Source: Clostridium sp. AN503 (lineage in GTDB: Bacteria > Bacillota > Clostridia > Lachnospirales > Lachnospiraceae). From it: a DNA stretch of 64,000 nucleotides. Made by a program: the position numbers and the translations under genes. The stretch is from NCBI RefSeq assembly GCF_040719375.1, contig NZ_JBFDTP010000002.1:1674001-1738000 (forward strand), in the 5' to 3' direction. The notes beneath the pieces are model-generated. The model did no database searches, was not told where the DNA came from, and saw only the letters and a program-made list of their open reading frames with translations. This document shows positions 61,645 to 64,000 of the stretch, piece by piece (positions within the stretch are counted from its first letter, which is position 1; every line of letters begins with the position of its first letter).

Positions 61645-62367
61645 CTATTTGGCGCCCCCGTATCTCCGGTCACGCCGGTTGTATGCCGCGATCGCCTTCT
61701 CAAGCTCCGCCTGGTCGAAATCCGGCCACAGACAGTCGGTCACATAGATCTCCGTATAAGCAAGCTGCCACAGCAGATAGTTGGAAAGACGGAGCTCTCC
61801 GCTGGTCCGGATGAGAAGATCCGGGTCCGGCATCCCTGCGGTATCCAGATAGGAATCGATCGTGGCCTCCGTAATCTCCTGGGCAGCCACCTTCCCTGCA
61901 GCACAATCCGCAGCCAGCTTTTTTACAGCCCGGGTGATCTCATCTCTCCCACCGTAGTTGACCGCGATCACAAAGGTCAGTCCGGTATTATCCCTCGTCT
62001 CTGCCTCCAGCCGGTTAATCCCGTCAATGATATCCTGATCGAACCGTGTCCGGTCTCCGATCATTTTCACGCGCACATTGTTAGCTGTGGCTATCTTCAA
62101 AAGACGTACCATATAATAGCGGAACAACTGCATCAGCGCCCCCACTTCATCAGAGGACCGCTTCCAGTTCTCTGTGGAAAACCCGTAAACGGTCAGGTAT
62201 TCTATCCCCATACGTGCTGCGATCTCAACGGTCTTCTCTACTGTCACACAGCCTTCCTTATGGCCCATGGTGCGCGGCAGGCCGCGTTTTTTCGCCCACC
62301 GTCCATTGCCGTCCAGTATCAGTGCAACATGTCTCGGGATCACCATTCCCTGCTGGTTTGCTTCCAT
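61645..62367 (-). CDS. uppS: Undecaprenyl diphosphate synthase
   Basis: The 240-residue cis-prenyltransferase supplies the lipid carrier for the cell wall. It has HVALILDGNGRWAKKRGL (catalytic Asp), GHKEG, YGFSTENWKR and the C-terminal DLLIRTSGELRLSNYLLWQ. GGGAGGA lies before the ATG. Upstream of it a hairpin separates it from frr. Confidence 0.97.
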   Translation of the reverse strand: MEANQQGMVIPRHVALILDGNGRWAKKRGLPRTMGHKEGCVTVEKTVEIAARMGIEYLTVYGFSTENWKRSSDEVGALMQLFRYYMVRLLKIATANNVRVKMIGDRTRFDQDIIDGINRLEAETRDNTGLTFVIAVNYGGRDEITRAVKKLAADCAAGKVAAQEITEATIDSYLDTAGMPDPDLLIRTSGELRLSNYLLWQLAYTEIYVTDCLWPDFDQAELEKAIAAYNRRDRRYGGAK

Positions 62368-62417
62368 ATTCTTCCTCCCATATCGGACATTTATACGCTT
62401 TTCATTGATAAAACTGT

Positions 62418-62441
62418 GGGACAGGAATCTCCCCCTGTCCC
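62418..62441 (-). promoter_or_regulatory. Hairpin between frr and uppS
   Basis: GGGACAGG (62418-62425) pairs with CCTGTCCC (62434-62441). On the minus strand the tail is ACAGTTTTATC. It may act as a partial terminator that lowers expression of the genes after frr. Confidence 0.5.
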
Positions 62442-62465
62442 CCCAATGTTCTGATATAAAATTGA

Positions 62466-63020
62466 TTAAACCGTCATGATCTCTTTTGTCTTGGCTTCGA
62501 TAGCAGCGTCGATCTTCTCGATCATCTTGTCGGTGATCTTCTGGATCTTCTCCTCACCGAGCTTTAAATCGTCCTCAGAAAAATCGCCGCTCTTTTCCAT
62601 CTTTTTAAATGTCTCGTTGGCATCCCGGCGGATATTGCGGACTGCAACCTTGGTTGCCTCGCCTTTCTTCTTCACATCCTTGGAAAGATCTTTTCTGCGC
62701 TCCTCGGTCAGCTCCGGGAACACCAGACGGATCGTGTTGCCGTCATTGGTCGGGTTGATGCCCAGATCAGAGGTAAGGATCGCTTTCTCGATCGCCTTTA
62801 ACAGGGACTTCTCCCATGGCTGGATCATGATCATGCGCGCTTCCGGCACACTGATATTGCCCACCTGCTGGATCGGGGTCGGAGTACCGTAGTAATCCAC
62901 TTTCAGCTTGTCCAGCACATGCGGGTTGGCACGCCCTGCGCGGATGGATGCATACTCATCCAGCAGCACATTCAAAGACTTTTCCATCTTCTCTTCGTAT
63001 AACTTTAACTGTTCCTGCAT
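62466..63020 (-). CDS. frr: Ribosome recycling factor
   Basis: The 184-residue protein splits post-termination ribosomes with EF-G. The start EEKMEKSLNVLLDEYASIRAGRA and the TPIQQVGNISVPEARM block are typical. Three-helix bundle plus small beta domain. GGAGGAG precedes the ATG. It lies 12 bases after pyrH. Confidence 0.98.
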   Translation of the reverse strand: MQEQLKLYEEKMEKSLNVLLDEYASIRAGRANPHVLDKLKVDYYGTPTPIQQVGNISVPEARMIMIQPWEKSLLKAIEKAILTSDLGINPTNDGNTIRLVFPELTEERRKDLSKDVKKKGEATKVAVRNIRRDANETFKKMEKSGDFSEDDLKLGEEKIQKITDKMIEKIDAAIEAKTKEIMTV

Positions 63021-63032
63021 AATCTCCTCCTG

Positions 63033-63737
63033 TTAATCGACGGTCACGATCGTGCCGTTTATTTTTCCCTGCATTGCGTTCGCAATGCTGTCTTTCTCAT
63101 TCAGATCAAAGACGGCCATGGGCATCTTATGCTCCATGCACATGATGGAAGCCGTCAGGTCCACCACCGCAAGCTGTCTGTCGATGACCTCCTGGATGCT
63201 GATCGTATCATACTTCTTCGCATCCGGGTTCTTCGCCGGGTCACTGTCATACACTCCGTCTATGGACTTGGCAAGAAGGATACAGTCTGCATCCATCTCT
63301 ACTGCACGCAGGGTGATACCGGTATCGGTTGAAAAATACGGATGACCGGTGCCGCCTGCAAAAAATACGACCATGCCCCGCTCGAAATATTTATTGGCGC
63401 GGTCTTTAGAAAAAAGCTTTGTCATGGAACCGCACTCAAAGGGGGTCAGGATCTGGGTCTGCATTCCCGCATTGCGGAAAATCTCAGATACATAGATACA
63501 GTTCATCACAGTGGCAAGCATGCCGATCTGATCCGCCTTGGTCCGGTCAATGGCCTCGCTGGTACGGCCTCTCCAGAAGTTGCCGCCGCCGATAACGATG
63601 CCTACCTGGATGCCTGCATCCACAGAGATCTTTACCTGACGCGCCACTTCCTTTACGGTAGCCTCGTCAAACCCGGTCTTTTTCGGACCGGCAAGGGCTT
63701 CACCGCTTAATTTTAAAAATACTCGGTTCATGTTCAT
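63033..63737 (-). CDS. pyrH: UMP kinase
   Basis: The 234-residue enzyme phosphorylates UMP to UDP (amino-acid kinase fold): FLKLSGEALAG, VIGGGNFWRG, GGTGHPYFSTDT. Length is normal. First gene of the pyrH-frr-uppS-cdsA-dxr-rseP-ispG-polC run. AGGAGA lies 11 bases before the ATG at 63737; a second ATG two codons on is also possible. Confidence 0.97.
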   Translation of the reverse strand: MNMNRVFLKLSGEALAGPKKTGFDEATVKEVARQVKISVDAGIQVGIVIGGGNFWRGRTSEAIDRTKADQIGMLATVMNCIYVSEIFRNAGMQTQILTPFECGSMTKLFSKDRANKYFERGMVVFFAGGTGHPYFSTDTGITLRAVEMDADCILLAKSIDGVYDSDPAKNPDAKKYDTISIQEVIDRQLAVVDLTASIMCMEHKMPMAVFDLNEKDSIANAMQGKINGTIVTVD

Positions 63738-64000
63738 GGGATTTTATGTCTCCTGTTTCTCGGGGTGTGTGCGGCTAAAATTGGCAGTGCATGCGTGGTC
63801 AGTCGTGTCAGACCGCACTGCTCATTGCCTTCATGGATATCTTACCACATCCGTCAGGTTTTGAAAAGAGAAAAAAATGTCGCCGGCGCTGCCGCTTTCA
63901 CTCTCCTTTAAGCAGACTGCGGCACAGTATCCGGGAACGGTATATTCCCGGAATTCATAGCCTGCGGGAGTTTGCCCTGAACAGACGGAAAAACTGTTAA
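63738..64000 (-). other. pyrH leader, promoter and unassigned sequence to the window end
   Basis: Minus-strand TTTTCA (63862-63867), a 17-base spacer and TAAGAT (63839-63844) could be the pyrH promoter. The leader contains a bulged hairpin (GCAGTGC/GGTC with GACC/GCACTGC, 63784-63821). Beyond it is a CCGGGAA/TTCCCGG hairpin near 63934-63954. Open frames run to the window edge on both strands, but neither resembles a known protein; the expected tsf gene is not visible here. Confidence 0.45.

Noticed and set aside
63791..64000. 69-codon plus-strand frame at the window end
   Set aside because: Arg/Cys-rich composition, no ribosome-binding site, and it overlaps the pyrH promoter and leader.
1..64000. 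CRISPR arrays, rRNA, complete insertion sequences or attachment sites
   Set aside because: No spaced direct repeats, rRNA motifs, transposase with terminal repeats or integrase were seen. The three tRNA genes show no adjacent duplicated 3' end.

Overview
The window looks like chromosome from an anaerobic, spore-forming Firmicute of the Lachnospiraceae (Clostridium cluster XIVa). The support is: base composition near 50% G+C, strong AGGAGG ribosome-binding sites almost everywhere, a PolC-type replicase, a short HisG with HisZ, an alpha/beta small acid-soluble spore protein, a CotF-like coat protein, a YlbJ-like sporulation membrane protein and RecU. No rRNA, CRISPR array, prophage or complete insertion sequence is visible. 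Most genes are on the minus strand. The species cannot be fixed from this sequence alone.

Layout. 1-5.4 kb: the start of a B12-binding radical SAM protein, a secreted DUF1266 protein, a PAS-GGDEF diguanylate cyclase and peptidase T. 5.5-11.7 kb: a compact histidine operon, hisZ-G-D-B-A-IE, from a consensus promoter. It lacks hisC, hisH and hisF here, and its HisIE carries a degenerate HisF-like N-terminus. 11.7-14.8 kb: a tandem CmpB-type membrane protein split by an apparent one-base deletion, then a divergent PurF-like protein whose glutaminase site is destroyed. 14.9-18.5 kb: a WYL regulator with a zinc-ribbon protein, divergent from a PTS EIIC-EAL fusion. 18.5-31.2 kb: housekeeping genes (uracil permease, methionine aminopeptidase, recU cluster, pseudouridine synthases, YgiQ, HAD phosphatase, rRNA m5C methyltransferase).

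31.3-35 kb: ylbJ-like gene, a coiled-coil protein, coaD, rsmD, and a small spore-gene cluster (SASP, two coat-type ORFs). 35-39.1 kb: a flavin-binding protein, an AraC regulator with a GNAT acetyltransferase, galM and asd. 39.1-43.7 kb: parC and parE. 43.8-46.2 kb: a polar amino-acid ABC importer with a structured leader. 46.4-47.2 kb: two tiny genes and tRNA-Thr, tRNA-Glu and tRNA-Pro. 47.3-50.3 kb: csoR-copA copper export operon, with a CopZ-like domain at the CopA C-terminus. 50.4-52.8 kb: a TetR regulator with an iron-sulfur flavoprotein, and an Rpn-type nuclease. 52.9-63.9 kb: the conserved pyrH-frr-uppS-cdsA-dxr-rseP-ispG-polC operon.

The most unusual items are the PurF paralogue without a glutaminase active site, the HisF-like/HisIE fusion in an operon without hisF and hisH, the sugar-transporter-like EIIC fused to an EAL phosphodiesterase, and the internal ribosome-binding site and start codon that could release a free CopZ from copA. 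I do not see a clearly new multi-gene defence or mobile system.
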